64,000 nt of DNA from Citrobacter sp. wls619 (GTDB taxonomy: Bacteria; Pseudomonadota; Gammaproteobacteria; Enterobacterales; Enterobacteriaceae). Under the pieces are notes generated by a model. It ran no database searches. It saw nothing but the letters and a program-made list of their open reading frames with translations, and had not been told where the DNA came from. Shown in pieces: positions 41,498 to 53,657 of this stretch; within the stretch, counting starts at the first letter, position 1, and the number at the start of each line of letters is the position of its first letter. The stretch covers positions 310,001 to 374,000 of the forward strand of contig NZ_SZXJ01000095.1 of assembly GCF_005281345.1 (NCBI RefSeq), in the 5' to 3' direction. The position numbers and the translations under genes are program-made.

Positions 41498-42817
41498 ATG
41501 CCATTAATAATAATTGCGGCAGGCGTCGCGCTGCTCCTGGTCCTGATGATTGGCTTTAAAGTTAACGGCTTTATTGCCCTGGTCCTGGTGGCGGCGGTCG
41601 TCGGTTTTGCCGAAGGGATGGATGCACAGGCCGTTTTACACTCTATACAAAATGGGATCGGCGGGACGCTCGGCGGGCTGGCGATGATCCTCGGGTTCGG
41701 CGCGATGCTCGGTAAGCTGATTTCCGATACCGGCGCGGCCCAGCGCATCGCCACCACGCTGATTGACACGTTCGGTAAAAAACGCGTGCAATGGGCGCTG
41801 GTGATCACCGGTCTGGTTGTCGGTCTGGCGATGTTCTTCGAAGTCGGCTTTGTTCTGCTGCTGCCGCTGGTATTTACGGTGGTGGCCTCCTCCGGCCTGC
41901 CGCTGCTGTATGTTGGCGTGCCGATGGTCGCCGCACTGTCCGTGACCCACTGTTTTCTGCCGCCGCATCCGGGGCCTACCGCGATTGCCACCATTTTCGA
42001 GGCCAATCTCGGCACCACCCTGCTGTACGGATTTATTATTACTATCCCGACGGTGATTGTCGCCGGGCCGCTGTTTTCTAAGCTGCTGACCCGCTTTGAG
42101 AAAGCGCCGCCGGAGGGGTTATTCAACCCGCATTTGTTCACCGAAGAAGAGATGCCGTCGTTCTGGAACAGTATCTTTGCGGCGGTAATCCCGGTCATAC
42201 TGATGGCGGTCGCCGCGGTATGTGAAATTACGCTGCCGAAAACCAACAGCGTGCGGGTATTCTTTGAGTTTATCGGCAACCCTGCGGTCGCGTTGTTTAT
42301 CGCTATCGTGCTCGCCATTTTTACCCTTGGTCGACGTAACGGACGTACGATCGAGCAAATTATGGATATCATTGGCGACTCTATCGGCGCGATTGCGATG
42401 ATTGTGTTTATCATCGCCGGGGGCGGTGCGTTTAAGCAGGTTCTGGTCGACAGCGGCGTGGGGCAATATATCTCGCACCTGATGACCGGTACGTCGCTCT
42501 CTCCGCTGCTGATGTGCTGGACGGTCGCCGCGTTGCTGCGCATCGCGCTCGGTTCTGCGACCGTGGCGGCGATCACCACCGCAGGCGTGGTGCTGCCGAT
42601 TATTAACGTCACCCACGCCGACCCGGCGCTGATGGTGCTGGCTACCGGCGCGGGCAGCGTAATTGCCTCCCACGTTAACGATCCCGGATTCTGGCTGTTT
42701 AAAGGCTATTTTAATCTCAGCGTAGGCGAAACGTTGCGTACCTGGACGGTGATGGAAACGCTGATTTCCATCATGGGTCTGCTGGGCGTTCTGGCGCTGA
42801 ACGCCATCCTGCATTAA
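41498..42817 (+). CDS. idnT: L-idonate/gluconate:H+ symporter
   Basis: The 439-residue GntP-family permease imports L-idonate, 5-ketogluconate and gluconate. It has twelve to fourteen membrane segments and the family stretches LGFGAMLGKLISDTGAAQRI and HCFLPPHPGPTAIATIF. Its start lies 14 bases after a shortened ERIC element and 124 bases after idnO, with a terminator between, so it may have its own promoter or rely on readthrough. The sequence is close to E. coli IdnT. Confidence 0.95.
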   Translation: MPLIIIAAGVALLLVLMIGFKVNGFIALVLVAAVVGFAEGMDAQAVLHSIQNGIGGTLGGLAMILGFGAMLGKLISDTGAAQRIATTLIDTFGKKRVQWALVITGLVVGLAMFFEVGFVLLLPLVFTVVASSGLPLLYVGVPMVAALSVTHCFLPPHPGPTAIATIFEANLGTTLLYGFIITIPTVIVAGPLFSKLLTRFEKAPPEGLFNPHLFTEEEMPSFWNSIFAAVIPVILMAVAAVCEITLPKTNSVRVFFEFIGNPAVALFIAIVLAIFTLGRRNGRTIEQIMDIIGDSIGAIAMIVFIIAGGGAFKQVLVDSGVGQYISHLMTGTSLSPLLMCWTVAALLRIALGSATVAAITTAGVVLPIINVTHADPALMVLATGAGSVIASHVNDPGFWLFKGYFNLSVGETLRTWTVMETLISIMGLLGVLALNAILH

Positions 42818-42868
42818 TACGGTATTACCGGGGAGCATCAGTCCGCGCTCCCCGGCTCAGGAGAGAAA

Positions 42869-43867
42869 ATGAGGAACCACAGAATTTCTTTGCAAGACAT
42901 CGCCACGCTGGCGGGTGTGACCAAAATGACGGTGAGCCGCTACATTCGCTCGCCGAAAAAGGTCGCAAAGGAAACCGGTGAACGCATCGCGCAAATTATG
43001 GAGGAGATTAATTACATCCCTAACCGCGCGCCCGCGATGCTGCTGAACGCGCAAAGCTATACGCTCGGCGTGCTGATCCCCTCGTTTCAAAACCAGCTGT
43101 TCGCTGACATTCTGGCCGGTATTGAGTCGGTCACCTCGGACCATAACTATCAGACGCTGATCGCCAACTATAACTATGACCGGGAATCCGAGGAAGAGTC
43201 GGTGATCAACCTGCTGTCATACAATATCGACGGCATTATTCTTTCCGAGAAATACCACACCCTGCGCACGGTAAAATTTCTGCGCTCTGCCAACATACCG
43301 GTGGTCGAGCTGATGGATATCCAGGGCGATCGTCTGGACATGGAAGTCGGGTTCGATAACCGTCAGGCGGCATTTGATATGGTCAGCACCATGCTGGATA
43401 AACGCCAGCGCCGCAAAATCCTCTACCTCGGTTCGAAAGACGATATCCGCGATGAACAACGCTATCGTGGCTACTGTGACGCCATGACCCGCCGGGGTCT
43501 GGAACCGCTGCGCGTCAATCCGCGCTCTATTTCGTCCATCCATCTCGGTACCCAGATGATGCGCGACGCACTCACCGCACATCCGGATGTAGACGGTGTA
43601 TTTTGCACCAACGACGACATCGCGATGGGCGCGCTGCTGCTGTGTCGCGAGCGCGAACTGGCCGTTCCGGAGCAGATCTCGATTGCGGGTTTTCACGGGC
43701 TGGAAATGGGCCGACAGATGATCCCCAGCCTCGCCAGCGTGATCACTCCGCGTTTCGACATTGGCCGTATGGCGGCACAGATGTTGCTGAGCAAAATCAA
43801 GAACAACGACCATAACCACAACACCGTGGATTTGGGGTATCAGATTTACCACGGCAATACGCTTTAA
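42869..43867 (+). CDS. idnR: LacI-family regulator of the idonate genes
   Basis: The 332-residue regulator has an N-terminal LacI helix-turn-helix (ISLQDIATLAGVTKMTVSRY) and a periplasmic-binding-protein-like effector domain. In E. coli, IdnR responds to idonate or 5-ketogluconate, activates the idn genes and represses gntKU. It ends the idnDOTR series. A GC-rich hairpin (42828-42855) lies between idnT and its ribosome site. Start, length and sequence agree with E. coli IdnR. Confidence 0.95.
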   Translation: MRNHRISLQDIATLAGVTKMTVSRYIRSPKKVAKETGERIAQIMEEINYIPNRAPAMLLNAQSYTLGVLIPSFQNQLFADILAGIESVTSDHNYQTLIANYNYDRESEEESVINLLSYNIDGIILSEKYHTLRTVKFLRSANIPVVELMDIQGDRLDMEVGFDNRQAAFDMVSTMLDKRQRRKILYLGSKDDIRDEQRYRGYCDAMTRRGLEPLRVNPRSISSIHLGTQMMRDALTAHPDVDGVFCTNDDIAMGALLLCRERELAVPEQISIAGFHGLEMGRQMIPSLASVITPRFDIGRMAAQMLLSKIKNNDHNHNTVDLGYQIYHGNTL

Positions 43868-43946
43868 GTCATTTTCTCTCGCCATCGCATACTCTCTTTG
43901 ATGGACATTGCCTATACTCCAGGCAGGATAAATGGAGGAAATCTCA

Positions 43947-45449
43947 ATGAGCGCACCCCTGCTAATTGCCCGCACGCCGGACACCGAACTGTTTTTACTG
44001 CCAGGTATGGCCAACCGTCACGGGCTGATTACCGGCGCAACCGGGACCGGTAAAACCGTCACGCTACAGAAGCTGGCCGAATCGTTGTCCGAGATTGGCG
44101 TGCCGGTCTTTATGGCCGATGTGAAAGGTGACTTAACCGGCGTAGCCGAGGAAGGACAAGCCTCTGAAAAGCTGCTCGCCCGCCTGAAAAATATCGGCAT
44201 TACCGACTGGCAACCGCATGCTAATCCGGTCACGGTGTGGGATATCTTCGGCGAAAAAGGTCACCCCGTGCGGGCCACGGTATCTGACCTCGGCCCGCTG
44301 CTGCTGGCCCGCTTGCTGAATCTCAACGATGTACAGTCCGGCGTGCTGGATATTATCTTCCGCATTGCCGATGACCAGGGTCTGTTGCTGCTCGATTTCA
44401 AAGACCTGCGGGCCATTACCCAGTACATTGGCGATAACGCTAAATCCTTCCAGAACCAGTACGGCAACATCAGCAGCGCCTCGGTCGGGGCTATCCAGCG
44501 CGGACTGCTGTCGCTGGAGCAGCAGGGCGCGGCGCACTTCTTTGGCGAGCCGATGCTGGACATCAAAGACTGGATGCGTACCGATGCCAGCGGCAAAGGG
44601 ATGATCAACATCCTCAGCGCCGAGAAGCTCTACCAGATGCCCAAACTGTACGCCGCCAGCCTGCTGTGGATGCTCTCCGAACTGTACGAACAATTGCCGG
44701 AAGCGGGCGATCTGGAGAAGCCAAAACTGGTGTTCTTCTTCGATGAAGCGCATTTGCTGTTCAATGATGCCCCGCAGGTGCTGCTGGATAAGATCGAGCA
44801 GGTCATCCGCCTGATCCGCTCGAAAGGGGTCGGCGTGTGGTTCGTCTCGCAAAACCCGTCGGATATTCCGGACAACGTACTCGGCCAGTTGGGCAACCGT
44901 GTGCAGCACGCCCTGCGCGCCTTCACGCCGAAAGATCAGAAAGCGGTGAAAACCGCGGCGCAAACTATGCGCGCCAATCCGGCATTTGATACCGAAAAAG
45001 CCATTCAGGAGCTGGGCACCGGCGAGGCGCTAATCTCGTTTCTGGACGCCAAAGGCAGCCCGTCGGTGGTTGAGCGAGCGATGGTGATTGCACCGTGTTC
45101 ACGGATGGGACCGGTGACGGATGACGAACGCAACGGGCTAATTAATCACTCCTCGCTGTACGGCAAATATGAGGAAGAGGTCGACCGTGAATCCGCCTAT
45201 GAACGTTTGCAGCAAGGCGTGCAGGCCAGCACCGGGCAGCAAAATACGCCTCCCGCCAACGGTAAAGCAGTCGAGGTGGACAGCGGTATTCTCGGCGGGT
45301 TGAAGGATATTCTGTTTGGCAGCACCGGACCACGCGGCGGCAAGCGCGATGGCGTGGTACAAAGCGTAGCGAAAAGCGCGGCGCGACAGGTCACCAATCA
45401 GATAATCCGGGGGATGTTGGGGAGTTTGATGGGCGGGAGAAAACGCTAG
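43947..45449 (+). CDS. yjgR: Predicted HerA-like ATPase YjgR
   Basis: The 500-residue protein of unknown function belongs to the DUF853 group of HerA/FtsK-like ATPases. Walker A is GATGTGKT at residues 30-37, Walker B is LVFFFDEAH, and [20 protein letters not shown] follows. The start is the ATG at 43947, eight bases after GGAGG; a longer frame to 43932 overlaps that site. It closely matches E. coli YjgR and keeps its place next to idnR. The C-terminus is basic and glycine-rich. Confidence 0.95.
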   Translation: MSAPLLIARTPDTELFLLPGMANRHGLITGATGTGKTVTLQKLAESLSEIGVPVFMADVKGDLTGVAEEGQASEKLLARLKNIGITDWQPHANPVTVWDIFGEKGHPVRATVSDLGPLLLARLLNLNDVQSGVLDIIFRIADDQGLLLLDFKDLRAITQYIGDNAKSFQNQYGNISSASVGAIQRGLLSLEQQGAAHFFGEPMLDIKDWMRTDASGKGMINILSAEKLYQMPKLYAASLLWMLSELYEQLPEAGDLEKPKLVFFFDEAHLLFNDAPQVLLDKIEQVIRLIRSKGVGVWFVSQNPSDIPDNVLGQLGNRVQHALRAFTPKDQKAVKTAAQTMRANPAFDTEKAIQELGTGEALISFLDAKGSPSVVERAMVIAPCSRMGPVTDDERNGLINHSSLYGKYEEEVDRESAYERLQQGVQASTGQQNTPPANGKAVEVDSGILGGLKDILFGSTGPRGGKRDGVVQSVAKSAARQVTNQIIRGMLGSLMGGRKR

Positions 45450-45464
45450 TGTCCGTGTTGCTGT

Positions 45465-45538
45465 GCCGGATGGAGGCGTAAACGCCTTATCCGGCCTACG
45501 GGCCCAGGTAGACCTGATAAGCGCAGCGCCATCAGGCA
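45465..45538. repeat. BIME (two REP units)
   Basis: GCCGGATGG...CCTTATCCGGCCTACG is one REP palindrome and CCTGATAAGCGCAGCGCCAT its inverted partner. It lies between the convergent yjgR and lptG genes. Confidence 0.85.
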
Positions 45539-45554
45539 CTGCGCTTTACTGTGA

Positions 45555-46637
45555 TTACGACCTACGCAGCATCAGCCACAGACTAATCAGCAGGAAGCTG
45601 GCACTTGGCAGCAGCGCGCCGATAATCGGCGGAATGCCGTATACCAGCGTCAGCGGGCCAAAGATTTGGTCCAGCACATAGAACACAAAGCCAAAGCTAA
45701 TCCCCGTCACCACGCGCACGCCCATCGGGACGCTACGCAGCGGGCCAAAGATAAACGACAGCGCCATCAGCATCATGACCGCCACAGACAGCGGCTGGAA
45801 GACTTTGCTCCACATATTGAGCTGATAGCGTCCGGCGTCCTGGCCGCTCGACTTCAGGTATTTCACGTAATTATGCAGGCCGCTAATCGACAGCGCATCC
45901 GGGTCCAGTGCCACCACACCGAGCTTGTCCGGCGTAAGGTTGGTTTTCCACGTCCCGCTCACCGTTTGCGAGCCGGTGATTTGCTTCGGATCGGTCAGGT
46001 TAGATTCATCCACCTGCGACAAACGCCAGACCTTCTGCTCCGGGTCAAACGTCGCGCTTGCGGCATAACGTACCGACTGCAGACGGCGCTTGTCGTTAAA
46101 GGAATAGATGCTAATCCCGCCTAATTCGGCGTCGCCTTTCACCCGCTCGATGTAAACAAAGCTGTCGCCGTCTTTCGCCCACAGCCCTTGCTGGGTAGAC
46201 AGCAGCGAACCGCCGTACATCTGCTGCGCACGGTAGTTACGTGCCATCTGTTCACCCTGCGGCGCCACCCATTCACCAATGGCCATCGTCAGCAGCACCA
46301 GCGGAATCGCGGTTTTCATCACCGACAGCGCCACCTGCATACGGGTAAAACCGGACGCCTGCATCACCACCAGCTCACTGCGCTGAGCCAGCATGCCCAG
46401 CCCCAGCAACGCGCCGAGCAGTGCCGCCATCGGGAAGAAGATTTGGATATCTTTCGGTGCGCTAAGCAGGGTATACAGCCCGGCGCCCATTGCATCGTAG
46501 CTCCCCTGCCCGGCTTTTTTCAGCTGGTCGACAAACTTGATGATCCCGGAGAGCGACACCAGCATGAACAACGTCATCATGATGGTGGTAAAAATGGTTT
46601 TACCGATATAGCGGTCAAGTACACCAAAGGGCTGCAT
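45555..46637 (-). CDS. lptG: LPS export permease LptG
   Basis: The 360-residue inner-membrane protein pairs with LptF and the ATPase LptB to extract lipopolysaccharide from the inner membrane and push it onto the LptC-A-D bridge. It has three N-terminal and three C-terminal membrane segments flanking a periplasmic beta-jellyroll domain. The sequence MQPFGVLDRYIGKTIFTTIM matches E. coli LptG. Its ATG shares one base with the lptF stop, so the two are translationally coupled. Confidence 0.97.
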   Translation of the reverse strand: MQPFGVLDRYIGKTIFTTIMMTLFMLVSLSGIIKFVDQLKKAGQGSYDAMGAGLYTLLSAPKDIQIFFPMAALLGALLGLGMLAQRSELVVMQASGFTRMQVALSVMKTAIPLVLLTMAIGEWVAPQGEQMARNYRAQQMYGGSLLSTQQGLWAKDGDSFVYIERVKGDAELGGISIYSFNDKRRLQSVRYAASATFDPEQKVWRLSQVDESNLTDPKQITGSQTVSGTWKTNLTPDKLGVVALDPDALSISGLHNYVKYLKSSGQDAGRYQLNMWSKVFQPLSVAVMMLMALSFIFGPLRSVPMGVRVVTGISFGFVFYVLDQIFGPLTLVYGIPPIIGALLPSASFLLISLWLMLRRS

Positions 46638-47737
46638 TATACCGCTCCTTTACGCATAAAACGGGCACGCAAGCGACGCATCGGCACCGTATCCCAGAGG
46701 TTAAGCACAATCGCCAGTGCCAGATAGGCCAGGTTAACCACCCACATCCAGAACACCGGGTCCAGCTTACCTTTCCCGCCGTTCGACTTCAGCGACGTCT
46801 GCACCAGGAAGAACAGCAAATAGAGCAGCATGGCTGGCAGCATGGACAGTACGCGCCCCTGACGCGGGTTAACCACGCTCAGTGGGACAACCATCAGCGC
46901 CATCATAAATACGGTGAATACCAATGTGATACGCCAGTGCAGCTCCGCACGGGCCCGATCGTTGTCGGTATTCCACAGCGTGCGCATGTTCATCTGGTCG
47001 GTATCGTTGGGGTCCAGCGCCACGGCCTGATGGCCAATAATTGCCTGGTAGTCCTGGAAATCGGTAATGCGGAAATCACGCAGCAGCGCGGTCCCTTCAA
47101 AGCGCGTCCCTTTGTTCAGCACCACGACCTGAGAGCCGTCACGCAACTGAGTCAGATGTCCGGAATCAGCCACCACCACCGAAGGACGGGCGTTGCCTTT
47201 CGGGCGGATTTGCGCGAGGAACACATCTTTGAAGCTGCTACCGTCAACGCTTTCGATAAACAGCACCGAACCGCCGTTCGTTGCCTGCTGGAATTGCCCT
47301 TGAGCAAGCGCCGCCATGCCGGGGTTCGCTTTCGCTTCCGCCAGCACTTCGTCCTGATGTCTGGAGGACCATGGTCCAGCCCACATTACGTTGACTGCCG
47401 CAACGATACTGGTGAACAACGCCAGCACCATCGCCGCTTTTACCAGCACAGCCTTGCTCAGCCCGCAGGCGTGCATGACCGTAATTTCACTTTCGGTATA
47501 CAGTTTGCCCAGCGTCATTAGCAGCCCAAGGAACAGGCTTAAGGGCAAGATAAGTTGCGCCATTTCTGGCACGCCCAGCCCCAGCAGCGAGAGCACCAGA
47601 TTTGCCGGGATATCACCGTCAACCGCCGCACCCAGGATCCTGACCAACTTTTGACAAAAGAAGATCAAAAGCAGGATGAATAGGATCGCCAGTTGGCTTT
47701 TGAGCGTTTCCCGAACCAGATATCTTATGATTATCAC
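46637..47737 (-). CDS. lptF: LPS export permease LptF
   Basis: The 366-residue partner of LptG in the LptB2FG exporter. It begins with a GTG, as in E. coli (MIIIRYLVRETLKSQLAILF), and has six membrane segments around a periplasmic domain. The gene is divergent from pepA across a 266-base promoter region and overlaps lptG by one base. Both proteins are essential in E. coli. Confidence 0.97.
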   Translation of the reverse strand: MIIIRYLVRETLKSQLAILFILLLIFFCQKLVRILGAAVDGDIPANLVLSLLGLGVPEMAQLILPLSLFLGLLMTLGKLYTESEITVMHACGLSKAVLVKAAMVLALFTSIVAAVNVMWAGPWSSRHQDEVLAEAKANPGMAALAQGQFQQATNGGSVLFIESVDGSSFKDVFLAQIRPKGNARPSVVVADSGHLTQLRDGSQVVVLNKGTRFEGTALLRDFRITDFQDYQAIIGHQAVALDPNDTDQMNMRTLWNTDNDRARAELHWRITLVFTVFMMALMVVPLSVVNPRQGRVLSMLPAMLLYLLFFLVQTSLKSNGGKGKLDPVFWMWVVNLAYLALAIVLNLWDTVPMRRLRARFMRKGAV

Positions 47738-48000
47738 TTTAAATACGCCCGTAAAAACCCGTCTTTTGCCGGAATTTAGCTTGTTTCATGGCTTAAACGT
47801 CATTTATTCTCTTGAGTCGTCGAAATCGTCGCTAAGATCATTATACTCAACGGATCCACCTCTCAGAAATTGTTCTGACGTGCCAATGCCGTAATAACGT
47901 TAAGATTAACACGAAGTCACCGCAACAGCGGGTATGAGTTACGAAAGCTTGCAATTCTATCCGTAGCCACCGCCGTTGTCTTTAAGATTCAGGAGCGTAG

Positions 48001-49515
<1,515 letters not shown>

Positions 49516-49530
49516 GTTTGAGATTGCCCC

Positions 49531-49603
49531 GTAGGCCGGATAAGCGCAGCGCCATCCGGCAAAACGCCTGATGGTGGCGCTAATGCGCCTAATCAGACCT
49601 ACG
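49531..49603. repeat. BIME between pepA and holC
   Basis: GTAGGCCGGATAAGCGCAGC with its partner GCCATCCGGC, then the inverted unit GCCTGATGG...AATCAGACCTACGG. Confidence 0.85.
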
Positions 49604-49652
49604 GTGTGCATCATGGCTACGCATTTAAATCCACCACAAGAAGCCCCATATT

Positions 49653-50096
49653 ATGAGAAACGCAACGTTCTATATTCTGGACAATGACAACACCGTCGAT
49701 GGCTTAAGCGCCGTTGAGCAACTGGTGTGTGAAATTGCCGCAGAACGTTGGCGCGCGGGCAAGCGCGTATTGATCGCCTGCGAAGATGAAAAACAGGCCA
49801 TACGCCTGGATGAAGCATTGTGGGCAAGACCGGCAGAGAGTTTTGTGCCGCATAATCTGGCGGGTGAAGGCCCCAGAGGCGGCGCGCCGGTAGAAATAGC
49901 CTGGCCGGAGAAACGCAACAGCAGCCCGCGCGACCTGCTCATCAGTTTGCGCGTTGGCTTTGCAGATTTTGCCACCGCTTTCACAGAAGTGATAGACTTC
50001 GTTCCTTACGAAGATTCTTTGAAACAATCGGCACGCGATCGCTACAAAGCTTACCGCGTGGCTGGTTTTAACCTGAATACGGCAACCTGGAAATAA
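49653..50096 (+). CDS. holC: DNA polymerase III chi subunit
   Basis: The 147-residue chi subunit links the clamp-loader psi subunit to single-strand-binding protein on the lagging strand. The sequence from [20 protein letters not shown] to the conserved [14 protein letters not shown] end matches E. coli HolC. Its last base is the first of valS, so the two genes are coupled as in E. coli. Confidence 0.97.
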   Translation: MRNATFYILDNDNTVDGLSAVEQLVCEIAAERWRAGKRVLIACEDEKQAIRLDEALWARPAESFVPHNLAGEGPRGGAPVEIAWPEKRNSSPRDLLISLRVGFADFATAFTEVIDFVPYEDSLKQSARDRYKAYRVAGFNLNTATWK

Positions 50097-52951
50097 TGGA
50101 AAAGACATACAACCCACAAGATATCGAACAGCCGCTTTACGAGCACTGGGAAAAGCAGGGCTATTTCAAACCTAACGGCGATGAAAGCAAAGAGTCCTTC
50201 TGCATCATGATCCCGCCGCCGAACGTCACCGGCAGTTTGCATATGGGTCATGCTTTCCAGCAAACCATCATGGACACCATGATTCGCTACCAGCGCATGC
50301 AGGGTAAAAACACCCTGTGGCAGGCCGGTACCGACCACGCGGGTATCGCCACCCAAATGGTGGTTGAGCGTAAGATTGCCGCTGAAGAAGGTAAAACTCG
50401 CCACGACTACGGTCGCGAAGCGTTTATCGATAAAATTTGGCAGTGGAAAGCGGAATCCGGCGGCACCATTACCCGTCAGATGCGCCGCCTGGGCAACTCT
50501 GTTGACTGGGAGCGCGAGCGCTTCACTATGGATGAAGGTCTTTCCAATGCCGTGAAAGAAGTCTTCGTTCGCCTGTACAAAGAAGACCTGATTTACCGTG
50601 GCAAGCGCCTGGTGAACTGGGACCCGAAACTGCGCACCGCTATCTCTGACCTGGAAGTGGAAAACCGCGAGTCTAAAGGCTCCATGTGGCACATCCGTTA
50701 TCCGCTGGCCGACGGCGCGAAAACCGCAGACGGTAAAGATTACCTGGTCGTTGCCACTACTCGTCCAGAAACCGTACTGGGTGATACCGGCGTGGCTGTG
50801 AACCCGGAAGATCCGCGCTATAAAGATCTGATTGGCAAATTCGTCATTCTGCCGCTGGTTAACCGCCGCATTCCGATCGTCGGTGATGAACACGCCGATA
50901 TGGAAAAAGGCACCGGCTGCGTGAAGATCACTCCGGCACACGACTTTAACGACTATGAAGTCGGGAAACGTCACGGCCTGCCGATGATCAACATTTTGAC
51001 CTTTGATGGTGATATTCGCGAAACCGCGGAAGTGTACGACACCAAAGGTGAAGAATCCGACGTTTATTCCAATGAAATTCCGGCTGAGTTCCAGAAGCTG
51101 GAACGCTTTGCCGCGCGTAAAGCCGTGGTTGCGGCCGTTGATGCGCTGGGCCTGCTGGAAGAAATTAAACCGCACGACCTGACCGTTCCTTACGGCGACC
51201 GTGGCGGCGTGGTTATCGAACCGATGCTGACCGACCAGTGGTACGTCCGTGCCGACGTGCTGGCGAAACCGGCGGTTGAAGCGGTTGAGAACGGCGACAT
51301 CCAGTTCGTACCGAAGCAGTACGAAAACATGTACTTCTCCTGGATGCGCGACATTCAGGACTGGTGTATCTCCCGTCAGCTGTGGTGGGGTCACCGTATC
51401 CCGGCATGGTATGACAACGACGGCAACGTCTACGTTGGCCGCACCGAAGACGAAGTGCGTCAGGAAAACAACCTCGGCGCCGACGTTGCGCTGCGTCAGG
51501 ACGAAGACGTTCTGGATACCTGGTTCTCCTCCGCGCTGTGGACCTTCTCTACCCTCGGCTGGCCGGAAAATACCGACGCGCTGCGTCAGTTCCACCCAAC
51601 CAGCGTGATGGTTTCCGGCTTTGACATCATCTTCTTCTGGATTGCCCGCATGATCATGATGACCATGCACTTCATCAAAGATGAAAACGGCAAGCCGCAG
51701 GTGCCGTTTAAGACCGTCTACATGACCGGTCTGATTCGTGACGACGAAGGCCAGAAGATGTCCAAGTCCAAAGGTAACGTTATCGACCCGCTGGATATGG
51801 TCGACGGTATCTCCCTGGCAGATCTGCTGGAAAAACGTACCGGCAACATGATGCAGCCGCAGCTGGCTGAGAAAATTGCCAAGCGTACCGAGAAACAGTT
51901 CCCGGACGGCATCGAGCCGCACGGTACCGACGCCCTGCGTTTCACCCTGGCGGCGCTGGCCTCTACCGGTCGCGACATCAACTGGGATATGAAGCGTCTG
52001 GAAGGTTACCGTAACTTCTGTAACAAGCTGTGGAACGCCAGCCGCTTCGTGCTGATGAACACCGAAGAGCAGGATTGCGGCTTCAACGGCGGCGAAATGA
52101 CCCTGTCTCTGGCGGACCGCTGGATCCTGGCTGAATTCAACCAGACCGTCAAAGCGTACCGCGAAGCGCTGGATAACTTCCGCTTCGACATCGCCGCGGG
52201 CATCCTGTACGAGTTCACCTGGAACCAGTTCTGTGACTGGTATCTGGAGCTGACTAAGCCGGTAATGACCGGTGGTTCCGAGTCTGAACTGCGCGGCACC
52301 CGTAATACGCTGGTTACCGTGCTGGAAGGTCTGCTGCGTCTGGCGCACCCGATTATTCCGTTCATCACCGAAACCATCTGGCAGCGCGTGAAAGTGATTT
52401 GCGGCAACACCGCTGACACCATCATGCTGCAGCCGTTCCCGGAATATAACGCTGCACAGGTTGATGAAGCCGCGCTTGCTGATACCGAATGGCTGAAACA
52501 GGCGATTGTTGCCGTACGTAACATCCGTGCGGAAATGAACATCGCCCCGGGCAAACCGCTGGAGCTGTTGCTGCGCGGTTGCAGCGCTGACGCGATGCGT
52601 CGCGTGAACGACAACCGTAGCTTCCTGCTGAACCTGGCACGTCTGGAAAGCATTACCGTGCTGCCAGCCGATGACAAAGGCCCGGTCTCCGTGACCAAAA
52701 TCATCGACGGCGCCGAGCTGCTGATCCCGATGGCTGGCCTCATCAACAAAGAAGATGAACTGGCGCGTCTGGCGAAAGAAGTGACGAAAATCGAAGGTGA
52801 GATTGCCCGTATCGAAGGCAAGCTTTCCAACGAAGGTTTTGTCGCTCGCGCACCGGAAGCCGTGATCGCCAAAGAGCGTGAGAAACTGGACGGTTACGCC
52901 GAAGCCAAAGCGAAGCTGATTGAGCAGCAGGCGGTCATCGCCGCGCTGTAA
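50096..52951 (+). CDS. valS: Valyl-tRNA synthetase
   Basis: The 951-residue class I enzyme attaches valine to tRNA-Val. [10 protein letters not shown] near residue 50 is the HIGH motif and KMSKS near residue 554 the second ATP-binding motif; the editing domain lies between, and a C-terminal coiled coil ([20 protein letters not shown]) binds tRNA. Length and sequence agree with E. coli ValS. It overlaps holC by one base and is followed by a BIME. Confidence 0.98.
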   Translation: MEKTYNPQDIEQPLYEHWEKQGYFKPNGDESKESFCIMIPPPNVTGSLHMGHAFQQTIMDTMIRYQRMQGKNTLWQAGTDHAGIATQMVVERKIAAEEGKTRHDYGREAFIDKIWQWKAESGGTITRQMRRLGNSVDWERERFTMDEGLSNAVKEVFVRLYKEDLIYRGKRLVNWDPKLRTAISDLEVENRESKGSMWHIRYPLADGAKTADGKDYLVVATTRPETVLGDTGVAVNPEDPRYKDLIGKFVILPLVNRRIPIVGDEHADMEKGTGCVKITPAHDFNDYEVGKRHGLPMINILTFDGDIRETAEVYDTKGEESDVYSNEIPAEFQKLERFAARKAVVAAVDALGLLEEIKPHDLTVPYGDRGGVVIEPMLTDQWYVRADVLAKPAVEAVENGDIQFVPKQYENMYFSWMRDIQDWCISRQLWWGHRIPAWYDNDGNVYVGRTEDEVRQENNLGADVALRQDEDVLDTWFSSALWTFSTLGWPENTDALRQFHPTSVMVSGFDIIFFWIARMIMMTMHFIKDENGKPQVPFKTVYMTGLIRDDEGQKMSKSKGNVIDPLDMVDGISLADLLEKRTGNMMQPQLAEKIAKRTEKQFPDGIEPHGTDALRFTLAALASTGRDINWDMKRLEGYRNFCNKLWNASRFVLMNTEEQDCGFNGGEMTLSLADRWILAEFNQTVKAYREALDNFRFDIAAGILYEFTWNQFCDWYLELTKPVMTGGSESELRGTRNTLVTVLEGLLRLAHPIIPFITETIWQRVKVICGNTADTIMLQPFPEYNAAQVDEAALADTEWLKQAIVAVRNIRAEMNIAPGKPLELLLRGCSADAMRRVNDNRSFLLNLARLESITVLPADDKGPVSVTKIIDGAELLIPMAGLINKEDELARLAKEVTKIEGEIARIEGKLSNEGFVARAPEAVIAKEREKLDGYAEAKAKLIEQQAVIAAL

Positions 52952-52970
52952 AAATCGTGCCTGTACGTTT

Positions 52971-53048
52971 GCCGGATGGCGCTACGCTTATCCGGCCTAC
53001 AGGTACCGCCAACACAGGTTGGATAAGCGGAGCGCATCCGACCTGTGT
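52971..53048. repeat. BIME between valS and yjgM
   Basis: GCCGGATGGCGCTACGCTTA followed by TCCGGCCTAC forms one REP; the inverted, more diverged partner is GGTTGGATAAGCGGAGCGCA. Confidence 0.8.
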
Positions 53049-53127
53049 TGAATTATCCTCGCTTGCACTTCCCCTCTTCGCAGTGGTATTAACTGCATAT
53101 GTCTCACTTTTATGTCATGAGTTCGCT

Positions 53128-53631
53128 ATGAGTGTCATTACGCCTGTCTCGGCGACGCTGCGTCGCATTGCTGCCGACGATAACCCCGCCATTGCCTGTG
53201 TGATCCGCCAGGTCTCCGCCGAATACGGCCTGACCGCCGATAAAGGTTACACGGTGGCCGATCCGAATCTGGATGAGCTGTTCCAGGTGTACAGCCAGCC
53301 GGGCGCGGCCTACTGGGTGGTTGAGCAGAATGGTCAGGTGGTGGGCGGCGGCGGCGTCGCGCCGTTAGGCTGTAGCGAGCCGGACATTTGCGAGCTGCAA
53401 AAGATGTACTTTTTGTCGAGCGTGCGCGGTCAGGGGCTGGCGAAAAAGCTGGCGCTGATGGCGCTGGATCACGCCCGCGAGCAGGGTTTTAAGCAGTGCT
53501 ATCTGGAAACGACCGCGTTTCTGACTGAAGCTATTCGTTTGTATGAACATTTAGGGTTTGAGCACATCAGCGAAGCGCTTGGCTGCACCGGCCACGTCGA
53601 TTGCGAAGTAAGGATGTTAAAGCCCCTCTGA
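53128..53631 (+). CDS. yjgM: GNAT-family N-acetyltransferase YjgM
   Basis: The 167-residue acetyltransferase starts at the ATG at 53128; a longer frame to 52957 runs through a BIME and is not real. The acetyl-CoA site is in [20 protein letters not shown], and ELQKMYFL and CYLETTAFL are typical family strands. The sequence closely follows E. coli YjgM, which acts on free amino acids. Its end overlaps a hairpin (53622-53647) that separates it from the converging gene. Confidence 0.93.
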   Translation: MSVITPVSATLRRIAADDNPAIACVIRQVSAEYGLTADKGYTVADPNLDELFQVYSQPGAAYWVVEQNGQVVGGGGVAPLGCSEPDICELQKMYFLSSVRGQGLAKKLALMALDHAREQGFKQCYLETTAFLTEAIRLYEHLGFEHISEALGCTGHVDCEVRMLKPL

Positions 53632-53647
53632 CTTCACGCCGAGGGGC
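53622..53647. terminator. Hairpin at the end of yjgM
   Basis: GCCCCTC and GAGGGGC form a 7-bp GC-rich stem with a 12-base loop between the convergent yjgM and the next minus-strand gene. No T-run follows. Confidence 0.45.
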
Positions 53648-53657
53648 CATGTCGGCC

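Noticed and set aside
41434-42612. Open frame of 392 codons opposite idnT
   Set aside because: idnT is a conserved permease; the antisense product is Ser/Thr/Ile-rich without any family likeness.
42828-42855. Hairpin between idnT and idnR as a terminator
   Set aside because: It is GC-rich but lacks a T-run and ends just before the idnR ribosome site, so it more likely affects translation or stability.
50051-52348. Open frame of 765 codons on the minus strand opposite valS
   Set aside because: It is the mirror of the valS codon pattern. valS is intact, conserved and has all motifs; the mirror product has no recognisable domain.
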